Shown here in pieces: positions 48,173 through 57,880 of a stretch of DNA of 64,000 nt. The notes under the pieces are model-generated. The model was given only the letters and a program-made list of their open reading frames with translations. It was not told the DNA's origin and made no database searches. The translations under genes and the position numbers were made by a program. The DNA comes from a bacterium. Lineage in GTDB: Bacteria > Zhuqueibacterota > Zhuqueibacteria > Residuimicrobiales > Krinioviventaceae. Location of the stretch: positions 317,608 to 381,607 of the forward strand of contig JAKQIY010000065.1 of the NCBI GenBank assembly GCA_029561455.1. Direction: 5' to 3'. The number at the start of each line of letters is the position of its first letter. The first letter of the stretch is position 1.

Positions 48173-48296
48173 TTTTTTGCTCCTTAGGATTTTTCCACCT
48201 GTTAATTGTGACTTAATTACGACTATTCGACAATATTATTCTTGCGTTATATCACATTTTATGCAATTCACCGAAAACAGCAAATGGGTTTAGAAA

Positions 48297-49331
48297 TTAC
48301 CATAGATCATCCATCCCAGGCGGTATATCAAAATGGGTCGCCCACTGGAAATGGCCCTGGCCTCCTTGCATGGAGGCTTTATCAAGCAACAATAAGCGTT
48401 TGTGTTCCAGTTCTTCAGCAGCGAGGAATTCAAACATTTCTTTAACTTCCGGTTTGACCGATTTTAGCGCGGCATGGCGATAAAAATCATAAGCCTTTTG
48501 CTCCGCCTGGATGCTCAGGTCAACCGCTTCTGCTGAGGTCATAGAATCTGTGAGTAGATTTTTGCCGATCTCAGTCAACCGCAAATTATCTGCCGGTTGG
48601 GTTCCACCGGATAGCTTTATATACAATTCTGCAAGTTGTTCATAATGACCGGCTTCGATAGTAGCCAGGTAACGGAACTTGTTGACCAGCGCGGCAGATT
48701 TCATGATCAAAGCGGCATTTTCATAAAATTCCCGGGCGCCATTTTCCCGGTTGATGGCCAGTTCCAGCGCTTGCAGCGGTTTCAAGTCCTTTTCATCGTC
48801 CGGTACAAACCCGGTGAACAAGGCCTTTTCAAACATTTTATTGAATTCAGGCAAATCGCCGGGTTGCCGCGAGCTGATCAACTGCCCGTCGACGCACACT
48901 GCTTTATCTACATAAATAGCACCGGCGTTTTTCACATCATCACGAATGCCCGCATAGCAGGTCAGGGTCACTTTGTCAAGCGTTCCGGCCGATATTAATA
49001 CCTGCGGCCCATGACATATCGTTCCCACCGGTCGGCCTGTAGCCCAGAATGCCCTGACAAAATCCAGTACGGCATCATTTATACGCAGTACCTCCGGGGC
49101 GCCCCCGCCGGGAATGATTAACCCATCATATTCTTTTGCATTTACTTCGCCTATACTTTTATCGGGAACCAGGGAGAATTTGTTATTTTTTCCCAAAAGC
49201 GGCGCTTTTTCCGGTCCGAGCAGATCAACCTCTACTCCCCTGGTAAGGAAATAATCACGCGGACCGGTAGTTTCTTCCTCATGAAATTTTGCGGCTAGTA
49301 GCAGCGCAATTTTTTTGGTTTTAGCCAACAT
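48297..49331 (-). CDS. DJ-1/PfpI domain fused to rubrerythrin-like di-iron domain
   Basis: 344 residues in two parts. Residues 1-180 are a DJ-1/PfpI domain with the nucleophile elbow GTICHGPQ (Cys106, His107) and IIPGGGAPE. Residues 185-330 form a four-helix ferritin-like domain with a full di-iron set: Glu196, Glu226-x2-His229, Glu277 and Glu307-x2-His310. PfpI-like proteins act in glyoxal or protein repair and stress survival; rubrerythrins reduce peroxide. A joint role in oxidative stress is plausible but inferred. No rubredoxin domain is present. GGGAGG lies very close to the ATG. Confidence 0.85.
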   Translation of the reverse strand: MLAKTKKIALLLAAKFHEEETTGPRDYFLTRGVEVDLLGPEKAPLLGKNNKFSLVPDKSIGEVNAKEYDGLIIPGGGAPEVLRINDAVLDFVRAFWATGRPVGTICHGPQVLISAGTLDKVTLTCYAGIRDDVKNAGAIYVDKAVCVDGQLISSRQPGDLPEFNKMFEKALFTGFVPDDEKDLKPLQALELAINRENGAREFYENAALIMKSAALVNKFRYLATIEAGHYEQLAELYIKLSGGTQPADNLRLTEIGKNLLTDSMTSAEAVDLSIQAEQKAYDFYRHAALKSVKPEVKEMFEFLAAEELEHKRLLLLDKASMQGGQGHFQWATHFDIPPGMDDLW

Positions 49332-49455
49332 TACCTCCCTGACGCTGTTTTGAAAAATTTTTATCCGGTATCAATTTAAAACTATTTAATTTTAAATTTG
49401 CAACACCAGTATACAACGCTTAATTCTAACTCATGATAATTCGTTACCTGACTAT

Positions 49456-50211
49456 TTACTTGCGGCTATGACTTTCATGCCGCTGCAATAAAATGATCTC
49501 ATCGCGTAAAATGGCAGCTTGTTCGTAATCTTCATCAAGAACAGCTTTTTCAAGTTCTCGTTTCAAACGATCGGAATCCGAAAGCGGTCTTCCTTCTTCA
49601 ATCTCATTGGCCCATTGCTTCAGAAATTCGAGTTCAAACATATCTTCGTCGCTTTTATCGGCAAATTTTTTATAAAATTTCTCGATGGTAGCTATTCCTT
49701 TGCGGATATGCTTGAGTGCTTCATCAAACCGGGCTGCTTTTAAATTCATAGAAGCAAGGGCACGGGTATTCATCATGAGCACATACGGCCGGTATTGCTG
49801 AAAGCTCCAGATAATTTCTTTATTGTTGGAAAATTTTTCAACAAAATCAAAAACCTGCAAATTACGGGTAGTATCACGGATGACCCGTTGAAAATCTTCC
49901 AGTTTCATCAAGGCAAGGTAACGGTGATAATACTGAATAGCCTCTTGTTGTAACTTCATACACTCGCCGGGCGTCAGATAAAATTTACCCTTGGTACTGT
50001 CGCTGGCCTTTTTTTCATAATACGTCAAATAAGAATCATGACGGGCCGGACGCTTTCCATCCGGACGGCCATCAAGTTCCATTTGTAAAATACCCAGGTC
50101 CAGCCGTAATTGTAATTTCGGCTTGCCATCAAGGCCGGTAATAATGCGAACGTTAATATCATCGACCAGGTATTTCCACTTTTTCATGATCGGTCCGATA
50201 TCTTCATTCAT
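49456..50211 (-). CDS. UVR-motif protein of unknown function
   Basis: 251 residues. The C-terminus holds a UvrB/UvrC-type UVR motif (LKRELEKAVLDEDYEQAAILRDEI, about 215-240), which forms a helical hairpin for protein contact. The N-terminal part includes LDGKPKLQLRLDLGILQMELDG and DGKRPARHDSY, and the middle is helical and TPR-like (RALASMNLKAARFDEALKHIRKG). UVR motifs also occur in McsA and Clp partners, so a protein quality role is possible. It lies 56 bases upstream (in map order) of purQ; there is no evidence that it takes part in purine synthesis. GGGAG lies eight bases before the ATG. Confidence 0.75.
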   Translation of the reverse strand: MNEDIGPIMKKWKYLVDDINVRIITGLDGKPKLQLRLDLGILQMELDGRPDGKRPARHDSYLTYYEKKASDSTKGKFYLTPGECMKLQQEAIQYYHRYLALMKLEDFQRVIRDTTRNLQVFDFVEKFSNNKEIIWSFQQYRPYVLMMNTRALASMNLKAARFDEALKHIRKGIATIEKFYKKFADKSDEDMFELEFLKQWANEIEEGRPLSDSDRLKRELEKAVLDEDYEQAAILRDEIILLQRHESHSRK

Positions 50212-50267
50212 TCTTCACACTCCCGACAAAATATAAATGAACAAGATATACTAATAAATCACGTTCA

Positions 50268-51041
50268 TTATTTAAAATACTGTACTGCATTTTTAAACAA
50301 CGCCAGGCCGTCGCCTTCGGCAGCTAAACCATTGCGCGTCCAGAACGGACTGTGCGTGGGGTCGATGTTGCGTTCCGGGTGCGGCATCAAACCCAATATC
50401 CGTCCCGATGGATCGCAGATGCCGGCAATATCATGCACAGAGCCATTCGGATTCCAGGGAAAGGCCGGTTTCTTGCCATCCGGCGATATATATTGGAATA
50501 CGACCAACTTGTTATCAATCAGGTATTGTAATGTTTGGTCATCTTGGGGCACAAACTTGCCTTCCGTATGGGCAACAGGGTAATGCAGCGTTGCTTTGGA
50601 ATTCCGGGTAAACACACACGGGCTATCGTTCACCTTCAGGTAAACCCACCGGTCTTCGTATTTACCGGAATCATTAATTGTTAAAGTAACAGTCTGTTGG
50701 GCGGTAAAATCTACTACCGGTAACAAACCTGCTTTAACCAACACCTGAAAACCGTTACAAATTCCAATTATTAATTTTTTATCATTATAAAATTGATGCA
50801 ATTTTTCAGCTAATTTATACTTTAACTGGTTTGCCAGCACTTTGCCCGCGGATATATCATCACCATAGGTGAACCCGCCGGGAATCGCCAGGATCTGGTA
50901 GTTTTCCAGCTTTACTTCGCCGTTGAGCAGCCGGTTGACATGCACCAGGTCGGCCCTGGCGCCGGCTTGCTCAAAAGCAAATTTTGTCTCATCATCACAA
51001 TTCGAGCCTGCGGCCCGTAAAACCAATACTCCGGGTATCAT
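50268..51041 (-). CDS. purQ: FGAM synthase glutaminase subunit PurQ
   Basis: 257 residues from the ATG at 51041 (a TTG at 51053 would overlap purL). Class I glutamine amidotransferase: oxyanion region PGGFTYGDDISAGK, nucleophile Cys95 in IIGICNGFQVLV, and His/Glu in LMPHPERNIDP. It supplies ammonia from glutamine to PurL in step four of purine synthesis. The start is one base after the purL stop, so both are translated together. Confidence 0.96.
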   Translation of the reverse strand: MIPGVLVLRAAGSNCDDETKFAFEQAGARADLVHVNRLLNGEVKLENYQILAIPGGFTYGDDISAGKVLANQLKYKLAEKLHQFYNDKKLIIGICNGFQVLVKAGLLPVVDFTAQQTVTLTINDSGKYEDRWVYLKVNDSPCVFTRNSKATLHYPVAHTEGKFVPQDDQTLQYLIDNKLVVFQYISPDGKKPAFPWNPNGSVHDIAGICDPSGRILGLMPHPERNIDPTHSPFWTRNGLAAEGDGLALFKNAVQYFK

Positions 51042-51042
51042 C

Positions 51043-53913
51043 TTACCATCCAAGTGTTTTTTGCCACGATTCTTTTAATTTATAAATATCTTCTTTAACC
51101 AGCGTTTTACCGTTTTCTCCCCTGATAACCAGGGTAGTATCCTTGTTTACTACACCGATATGGGCAAACGGACAACCGGCAAGGGCTTTTTCAAATTGTT
51201 GTTGTTTGCCGGGCTGCACTTCGACAATAAACCGGCTGTTGGATTCGGAAAACAGGGCAAAATCGTCGCGCAAGGTCGTTGGTTCTTTGGGAAGCTGCGA
51301 CAGGTTTATTTCAGCGCCCAGCGCGCCGGCAAAGGCCATTTCCGCTAGCGCTATACCGATTCCGCCTTCAGAGCAGTCGTGACAAGCGCGCACCAGCCCT
51401 TTATCGGTTGCTGCGGACATGGCAGTAAATATCTTTTTCGCGCCGTCAAGATCGACCTGGGGAACCGTAGCGCTGCTCTTGCCAAGAATATTGAAATAGT
51501 GCGATCCGCCCATTTCGTATTTTGTTAATCCCACACAATATATCAAATTACCGGCTTCTTTCAGATCCATCGACACGGCTTTGCGTGCATCGGTCATGAC
51601 CGATATGGCGGAAATCAACAGCGTCGGCGGAATGGCGATGCTTTCACCATTTTCAGTCTGGTATTCATTGTTCAAACTGTCTTTGCCGGAAATGAACGGT
51701 GTTTCAAAAACTTTGGCGGCGTCATAACAGGCGTTTGCGGCGCGCACCAGTCCGCCCATGCGATCCGGTTTGTCCGTATTGCCCCAGCAGAAATTATCCA
51801 GAATTGCGGTCTGTTCAAGACTGCCACCGACTGCGATCACATTACGCAGCGCCTCATCAATAGCCGAAGTCGCCATGTGATATGGATCGATCAACCCGTA
51901 ATTGGGATTTAAACCGTTCGCCAGGATCACGGCCTTGAAAGAACTCATGCGGGGGCGGGTAATACTGGCATCGCCGGGGCCATCGCCGGCGGCGCCGACC
52001 AGCGGCTTGAGCGCGCTGCCACCCTGCACTTCATGATCGTACTGCTTTATGACCCATTCCTTGCTGCATACATTGGGCGCGGCCAGTATTTTATGAACAT
52101 AATCACCGAGATTCGCCGGTTGTGGAAATTCGGCTTCTTTAATAACCGGTTTTTCCCATTTAGCTTTGCGTATGGTCTTGGGCAGTCCCTTGTGCAAAAA
52201 GTGCATATCGAGTTCGCCAACCATCGTCCCTTTATAAAACAAGCGAATTTTCTTGTCGTTAGTAGTTTTGCCGATTATAGTGGCTTCAACATCCTCAGCG
52301 GCAAACAATTTCAGGGTTTGTTCCACCTTGTCCTGCGCAACAAAAATAACCATGCGTTCCTGCGCTTCGGAAATCCAGATCTCCATATAACTCAGGCCAT
52401 GATATTTAAGCGGCACTTTATCCAGTTCAATTTCCGCTCCGGTGGTTTCCGCCAGTTCGCCGATAGCGGAAGACAAGCCGCCGGCGCCGCAATCGGTAAT
52501 GGCGCGATACAAACTTAAATCGCGCGCCTGCATCAGGGTATCGACCAGCTTTTTCTCTACGATCGGGTTGCCGATCTGCACCGCGCCGCTCCAGGTATCC
52601 TCACTTTCGGTATGCAGTTCGCCCGAAGACGCCGTTGCGCCATGAATACCGTCGCGCCCGGTGCGTCCGCCGATGACGATAATAGCGTCGCCGGGAACGA
52701 TGGTCTTTTCGCACTTGTCCACCGGTATCAAGCCGACATTGCCGCAGTAAACCAGGGGATTGCCGATATAGCGCTCGTCAAAAAAGATCGAGCCGTTGCT
52801 GGTGGGAATGCCCATGCGGTTGCCGTAATCGCGCACGCCGCTGACCACGCCCTGCATCACCCGTTTGGGATGCAGCACGCCTTTGGGCAGATCTTCATAC
52901 TTGATATCCACCGGGCCAAAGCAGAACACATCAGTATTGATCACCGGCTTGGCGCCCAGCCCTGTGCCCATCGGATCGCGGATGACCCCGCCGATGCCGG
53001 TATTGGCGCCGCCATAGGGTTCCATTGCCGAGGGGTGATTATGGGTTTCAACTTTGAAACATATATTGTACTCATCATCAAAACGAATGATACCGGCATT
53101 ATCTTTGAATACCGATACGCACCAGGGTTTGTTCAATTCGCTGGTTACTTTGAATATGGTATTTTTTAACAGGTTATCGATAACCTTCCCTTCCCATTCA
53201 ATCTTGCCGGTAAGGGACTTGTGACTGCAATGCTCGGACCAGGTTTGCGCCAGCATTTCCAACTCTACATCGGTAGGTTCCCGTCCAATATCCTGAAAAT
53301 GCTTTTGGATGGTTTTCATTTCTTCAAGATTCAAAAACAGGTCGCGATCCCGGCTGATCTTGAGCAATTCATCGGCATTGGCCTGGCGCAGGGGCACATG
53401 CACAAGGTTAAAGCGGTCGTCACCATGCGGTGCAAATAAAGCCTCGCCAGGCTGTAACACATGTTCAATGACTTTGTTCATCAACAATTTTTCAGTGATA
53501 AGGCTTTTTTGTTCCTCTGTGAGGGAACCGATAAATATATACCGTTTGGCGGTTTTAGCTTCGGTAATGCCGGTAATACCTAAATCCGCTATCCCTTTCA
53601 GGGTAGTCTCCGCCACCATGTCGGTAACACCGCGGTTAAAGGTTATTTCCACAGACCATTGTTTTGCATCCGTATCCCGCTCAAATTTCCGGTTGATCAG
53701 GTAATCCTGGGTAACGTTATCGGCCAGCAAGTGCCCGGCAATTTTTATACTGTTTGCTTCGGATAGTTCGCCCTGTAAATAAGTGACAGGGAACGAATAA
53801 ACCTTGTCTATTGTTTTTACTCCCAGATCATGGGCGCCGTTTTTTATTTTGCGCCCCTCGAAATCCGGGAAAGCAGGTTTTACAGCCAATTCAATTCGTG
53901 TTATCAATTCCAA
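51043..53913 (-). CDS. purL: FGAM synthase, PurS-PurL fusion
   Basis: 956 residues. About 740 residues match ordinary small PurL, with HNHPSAMEPYGGANTGIGG, the ATP site region, EAQERMVIFV, and a closing CHDCSEGGIGIALAEMAFAG. The extra N-terminal part (about 1-165) shows two PurS-like units: RIELAVKPAFPDFEGRKIKN with NGAHDLGVKTIDKVYSFPV, and SVEITFNRGVTDMVAETTL with GIADLGITGITEAKTAKRY. PurS is otherwise a separate small subunit that bridges PurL and PurQ. The frame begins at TTG (53913); a second TTG at 53907 stands better behind AGGA. No ATG is near. It is followed by purQ after one base. Confidence 0.93.
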   Translation of the reverse strand: MELITRIELAVKPAFPDFEGRKIKNGAHDLGVKTIDKVYSFPVTYLQGELSEANSIKIAGHLLADNVTQDYLINRKFERDTDAKQWSVEITFNRGVTDMVAETTLKGIADLGITGITEAKTAKRYIFIGSLTEEQKSLITEKLLMNKVIEHVLQPGEALFAPHGDDRFNLVHVPLRQANADELLKISRDRDLFLNLEEMKTIQKHFQDIGREPTDVELEMLAQTWSEHCSHKSLTGKIEWEGKVIDNLLKNTIFKVTSELNKPWCVSVFKDNAGIIRFDDEYNICFKVETHNHPSAMEPYGGANTGIGGVIRDPMGTGLGAKPVINTDVFCFGPVDIKYEDLPKGVLHPKRVMQGVVSGVRDYGNRMGIPTSNGSIFFDERYIGNPLVYCGNVGLIPVDKCEKTIVPGDAIIVIGGRTGRDGIHGATASSGELHTESEDTWSGAVQIGNPIVEKKLVDTLMQARDLSLYRAITDCGAGGLSSAIGELAETTGAEIELDKVPLKYHGLSYMEIWISEAQERMVIFVAQDKVEQTLKLFAAEDVEATIIGKTTNDKKIRLFYKGTMVGELDMHFLHKGLPKTIRKAKWEKPVIKEAEFPQPANLGDYVHKILAAPNVCSKEWVIKQYDHEVQGGSALKPLVGAAGDGPGDASITRPRMSSFKAVILANGLNPNYGLIDPYHMATSAIDEALRNVIAVGGSLEQTAILDNFCWGNTDKPDRMGGLVRAANACYDAAKVFETPFISGKDSLNNEYQTENGESIAIPPTLLISAISVMTDARKAVSMDLKEAGNLIYCVGLTKYEMGGSHYFNILGKSSATVPQVDLDGAKKIFTAMSAATDKGLVRACHDCSEGGIGIALAEMAFAGALGAEINLSQLPKEPTTLRDDFALFSESNSRFIVEVQPGKQQQFEKALAGCPFAHIGVVNKDTTLVIRGENGKTLVKEDIYKLKESWQKTLGW

Positions 53914-54054
53914 TCCTGATGTTAAATTTTATGTCAATAAAATTATATAAATTTTAACTATATTTCCCTGCAAAATCAAGAACATTATGATATTATTTTA
54001 ATATATACAACAGAATCGCAGGACAACTAATTTCAGCTGGATTAATTCACTCTA

Positions 54055-56082
54055 TTAATCCATAAAATTCCAGGTGAACCCCCAGCGTAACTGCGATTTG
54101 GGCAAATTCCATCCATAAACCCGTTCTACTTCCAGCGCCGGCAGGTTTTGCATGGCTATGAACAAGGTCATTGTTCTGACGACACAAGTCAATTGTACAA
54201 ACGGCACGACAGCCGGGCCAAACAGATTAACGCCGAGCGGATACTGGGCAAAGTAATACTCCGGCGCATAACTTTCACCCATGAACATAGCCCCTACCCG
54301 CAGCCGGGCGTCAAGATCATGGTGGAAAAATATATGGTGGTATTGAATGTATCCCTTTCCCCAAATCGTTGGCAGGTTGGTTATATCAAAATAGGGATCA
54401 TCACTCATGATAGCGTTGTACCTGCCCTTGCCGTGTAATGAAAAATGTTGACCAAGCGGACAGGTAACAGCAAAATCGACTGCAAAACGGCTATGCTCTT
54501 GCTGGTTGATCCACAAGGCTGTGCTGTCGCTGGCGTACAGGGCTGCCTGGTCGGTTATGGTGTTTAGTGAGGCGGCGACGTAGATATCGATGCCTTTAAT
54601 GTTACTGTTGATACCCAACCCACCCTGGGTGTAATTCGTAACCTTCAGTGCGGGAGTTCCCTGGGCAAAGGGCCCATTACTATATAACGCCTCAAAAGAC
54701 GGGGCCAGCCGCTCTCTGGTTACCCAGCCCAATAATGTCCATTGCGGTGCCAACCGGTACTCCAAACTCGCTTCCGGCTGCCAAACCAGGCCATAGCCCT
54801 TGTCAAACTGTGCCCGCAGCCCGGTGTTAAAATAATAATGTTCATTTTTATGCAGCGCGGCATTGAGCCAGGCGCCGGAACTACGCCGGCTATGTCTTCC
54901 CCATTCGCGGCTGTTCAGGTGTCCGATCTGCCACAATACCCCGCTTTGCAGTGCCAAAACGCCAAACTCTTTTTGCCATTGCGCGGTAACCCGTGTGCCC
55001 TGGTATTTATGCAAATTATCGATACCGGTATGCCGGTAACTGCCATACAACTCTTGCTTGTAAAATGTCTGCTGAATATTTACGGATAAAGACCGGCCCC
55101 GGTTTAACCGCAGGCCATGGTCGCTGCGCCGGTCGGTCTCGTGGGGAATGGATACTTGCTGCATGAGCAATGGTTGAAGCAAGGGGATATCGACTTCGGC
55201 GAGGTTATGCAGGTAAAGATACCGTATACTCCATTTATTGCCAATCCGGCGGTCGATTTTCAGATTCAGTTTTTTGGCGTCGTATTCGCTGTTATTAAAG
55301 GTTCCGCTGTACCCTTTAATAATACCACCCATATTAATAGATAATCTATCCGAGCTTTTAATGCCTAATCGGGCGTCAATATCGTCAAAACCGTTATGCC
55401 CGGTGCGGTACGATACCATGGAGCGGATGGGTAACCCGGCCATATCTACTGAATTAACCTGCAACGTTTGACCGGCCGGGGCATTACCGTAGCGACGGTC
55501 GAGCCCGGAAGTGATGATCTGCATGTTGGCAACGCTTTCCACCGGGATCATGTTCATTTCAGCCAGGCCGGTGAAAGGATCGTTCAAATACAGGCCGTCG
55601 TAATAAAGGTGGAATCCGCCTTCAAGACCGGAATAAAGCGAGCCAAAGGCATTTTGACCAACGCTGCCGCGGTCATAATAATAAGCGCCGGGCAGCCAGT
55701 CGAACACATCGCCAAAACAGCCATAATCCGTGCCTTTGTATAAACTAGTATCGGCGATGACGGAGTAAACCAGTGACCTGGCCGGTTCATCCACAATGAG
55801 ATTCTCCGCAGGCGCGGACGGCATGACCGGCGCCGTCGCCAGGCTGTCCGTTGTTGCCAATGAATCAGGGGGAACCGGGTAGACGACTCTATTACTATCC
55901 GCAGGGGGTTCGCCGGACAATGGCGATTGCATAGTTATCACACTGTCGGCAGCCTGATCGACAGTGGTCGAATCCTGCAGCATTGCCGGATGAGCCGCTG
56001 TTTGGGCAACAGCCCCGGACAGAGAACAACTCAATATTATGAGGATGTAAAAACCAACTCTGTGCATACGCGCTATTTTCAT
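54055..56082 (-). CDS. TonB-dependent receptor-like outer-membrane protein
   Basis: 675 residues. A signal peptide (cleavage near AVAQ) is followed by a disordered Ser/Thr/Asp/Pro-rich linker (about 30-95), a plug-like domain (about 100-220: GCFGDVFDWLPGAYYYDRG, LYYDGLYLNDPFTGLAEMNMIPVESVANMQIITSG), and a beta-barrel of about 22 strands ending in SQLRWGFTWNFMD. This fits TonB-dependent transporters, although the plug is short and a TonB box is not evident. Its ATG overlaps the stop of the ECF S gene by four bases, so the two likely handle the same substrate, probably a vitamin. Confidence 0.8.
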   Translation of the reverse strand: MKIARMHRVGFYILIILSCSLSGAVAQTAAHPAMLQDSTTVDQAADSVITMQSPLSGEPPADSNRVVYPVPPDSLATTDSLATAPVMPSAPAENLIVDEPARSLVYSVIADTSLYKGTDYGCFGDVFDWLPGAYYYDRGSVGQNAFGSLYSGLEGGFHLYYDGLYLNDPFTGLAEMNMIPVESVANMQIITSGLDRRYGNAPAGQTLQVNSVDMAGLPIRSMVSYRTGHNGFDDIDARLGIKSSDRLSINMGGIIKGYSGTFNNSEYDAKKLNLKIDRRIGNKWSIRYLYLHNLAEVDIPLLQPLLMQQVSIPHETDRRSDHGLRLNRGRSLSVNIQQTFYKQELYGSYRHTGIDNLHKYQGTRVTAQWQKEFGVLALQSGVLWQIGHLNSREWGRHSRRSSGAWLNAALHKNEHYYFNTGLRAQFDKGYGLVWQPEASLEYRLAPQWTLLGWVTRERLAPSFEALYSNGPFAQGTPALKVTNYTQGGLGINSNIKGIDIYVAASLNTITDQAALYASDSTALWINQQEHSRFAVDFAVTCPLGQHFSLHGKGRYNAIMSDDPYFDITNLPTIWGKGYIQYHHIFFHHDLDARLRVGAMFMGESYAPEYYFAQYPLGVNLFGPAVVPFVQLTCVVRTMTLFIAMQNLPALEVERVYGWNLPKSQLRWGFTWNFMD

Positions 56083-56645
56083 TTATATAAGTATTCCGGT
56101 ATATGCGGCTGTAAACGATACATGATTATCGGCACAATCACGGCAAAGATCAACGTATTCACAGCAGCATGGGTCAGGTAAAAAATCATGCCACCGGTAA
56201 ACAGGGCCGCCATGCCGCGGTAATCGAGATCCGCCAGAACAAAGACCAGGCTTAGCGTAGTCAACACATCATAAACCAGGGTAACCAGCAATCCGCAGCC
56301 GGCCGCGTAGAGGGAGATGCGTATCCCATTCTTCTTTCGCGCCCATAGTTTTTGAAACCAGCCGCCAACCAATCCTGTGAAACCAAAGGCAATGATCTGC
56401 GCCAGCAATAACGGCAGCGCCGGCGCGCCATAAGGATTAAACAATGAAAACAGAAACTCGGTCAGCACGCCGATGAGCAGCCCAAACGCCGGGCCCATAA
56501 TGTAACCGGCAATAAACACCGCCGCCGTGATCATTTCCACATTGGGTATGGACAAGAACAAATAGCCGATCCCGACCGCCAGCGCCGTCAGCATGGAAGC
56601 CAGAATGAGCTTTTTCAAGCGTGATTCTTTCAAATTATCCGTCAC
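56079..56645 (-). CDS. ECF transporter S component
   Basis: 188 residues with five to six transmembrane helices: LILASMLTALAVGIGYLFL, ITAAVFIAGYIMGPAFGLLIG, EFLFSLFNPYGAPALPLLLAQIIAFG, and a helix pair near the C-terminus. The AlaxxLTALAVG start and the GPAFGLLIG segment are usual for the substrate-binding S subunits of energy-coupling factor transporters. No EcfA or EcfT genes are present, so it would share a distant module. It starts at a GTG. It is coupled to the TonB-dependent receptor gene; a vitamin or related compound is a reasonable but unproven substrate. Confidence 0.86.
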   Translation of the reverse strand: MTDNLKESRLKKLILASMLTALAVGIGYLFLSIPNVEMITAAVFIAGYIMGPAFGLLIGVLTEFLFSLFNPYGAPALPLLLAQIIAFGFTGLVGGWFQKLWARKKNGIRISLYAAGCGLLVTLVYDVLTTLSLVFVLADLDYRGMAALFTGGMIFYLTHAAVNTLIFAVIVPIIMYRLQPHIPEYLYK

Positions 56646-56833
56646 AAAGAACCGACCGGATGAACCGGTCTATTAAATATCCAGCAATTATACGTAATCA
56701 ATAATAATTTGGTTCATGTATATTATTTTTTGCTCCCACCCAGCAAATAAACACAGCTTTTCTGCCGGATAATTTAGGAAAAGCCTACTGGATTATCAAG
56801 TCTTTTCCCTGCGCCGGGTCAAATAAATTACCA

Positions 56834-57853
56834 TCAACTCAAACCGATGCCATCGATAGCCGCGCCGCAAACAGGACATTTGTCATTTTTAATATTATTT
56901 TGCAGAATGGAAAAGCCATAGCGCTCGATCAACAAGGCATGGCACAGGTAACAATACGTATTCTCGCCGGCGTCGCCCTGCACATTGCCGCTATACACAT
57001 AACGCAGCCCGGCGTCAAATCCGATTTCCCGTGCGCGCCGCAATATCTCGATCGGCGTTACCGGCAGGTCCCGGCACAAGTATTGGGGATGAAAGCGGCT
57101 GATGTGCCACGGCGTTTCCGCGCCCAACTCTTTACGGATGAATTTGGCAATCTCCCACAAGGTGTCTTCATTATCGACATAGGTGGGCACCACCAGGGTG
57201 GTCACTTCCAGCCAGATATTCAGCTTTTTATACAATAGTAATGTGTCCAGCACTTTTTTCAAATCGCCGCCCACTACCCGACGGTAAAATTCCTGATCCC
57301 ACCCCTTTAGATCGATATTGGCAGCCAGCAAATAGGGAGCCATTTTTCGTAACGGTTCAGCATTGATATAGCCGTTAGAGACGAAAATAACGCCAATACC
57401 TTTTTTAACCGCATGTTGCGCGATATCAAGGGCATATTCGTAATAAATGGTCGGTTCGGTATAGGTGCAGGCAATGGTTTTGCAGCTATAGCGGTCGGCC
57501 ATGTTAACTACCGTTTCGGCCGGCAGGGACTGCCCCGCTATCTGGCCGCCTTTGTTGTGCGGCGCCTGCGATATATCGCAATTCTGGCAAAAACGGCATT
57601 TGAAATTACAGCCCACCGTAGCAATGGAAAACGACTGCGAACCGGGGTAAACATGGAAAAGCGGCTTTTTTTCTATCGGATCGACATGCGAGGCAATCGC
57701 CTGTTCAAAGACCAGTGAGTATAAAATACCCTGGCGGTTTTCGCGCACCCCGCAGATACCGCGTTTGCCCTCGGTTATTTTACAATTGTGCGGACATAAC
57801 AAGCACCGCACCTGGTTATTTGCCATTTTTTCATAAAACTGCGCTTCAATCAT
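56834..57853 (-). CDS. amrS: AmrS-type radical SAM enzyme (PFL-activase-like)
   Basis: 339 residues. An N-terminal cysteine cluster (CLLCPHNCKITEGKRGICGVREN) precedes the radical SAM motif GCNFKCRFCQN with Cys82, Cys86 and Cys89; the C-terminus has a second cysteine pair in YCYLCHALL and KCPVCGAAI. This matches the radical SAM member of the AmmeMemoRadiSam group. The usual AMMECR1 and Memo partners are not in the window. The reaction is unknown. It is followed (upstream on the map) by the aldo/keto reductase gene. Confidence 0.9.
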   Translation of the reverse strand: MIEAQFYEKMANNQVRCLLCPHNCKITEGKRGICGVRENRQGILYSLVFEQAIASHVDPIEKKPLFHVYPGSQSFSIATVGCNFKCRFCQNCDISQAPHNKGGQIAGQSLPAETVVNMADRYSCKTIACTYTEPTIYYEYALDIAQHAVKKGIGVIFVSNGYINAEPLRKMAPYLLAANIDLKGWDQEFYRRVVGGDLKKVLDTLLLYKKLNIWLEVTTLVVPTYVDNEDTLWEIAKFIRKELGAETPWHISRFHPQYLCRDLPVTPIEILRRAREIGFDAGLRYVYSGNVQGDAGENTYCYLCHALLIERYGFSILQNNIKNDKCPVCGAAIDGIGLS

Positions 57854-57880
57854 TTTTCACCCACACGATTATTCCACAAT

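Noticed and set aside
56646..56833. Cobalamin or other riboswitch before the ECF S gene
   Set aside because: No B12 box or other conserved core was recognised; only a six-base hairpin is present. A covariance search would be decisive.
56834..57853. Pyruvate formate-lyase activating enzyme proper
   Set aside because: No formate lyase gene nearby, and the N-terminal cysteine cluster and the C-terminal CxxC pairs fit the AmrS group better.
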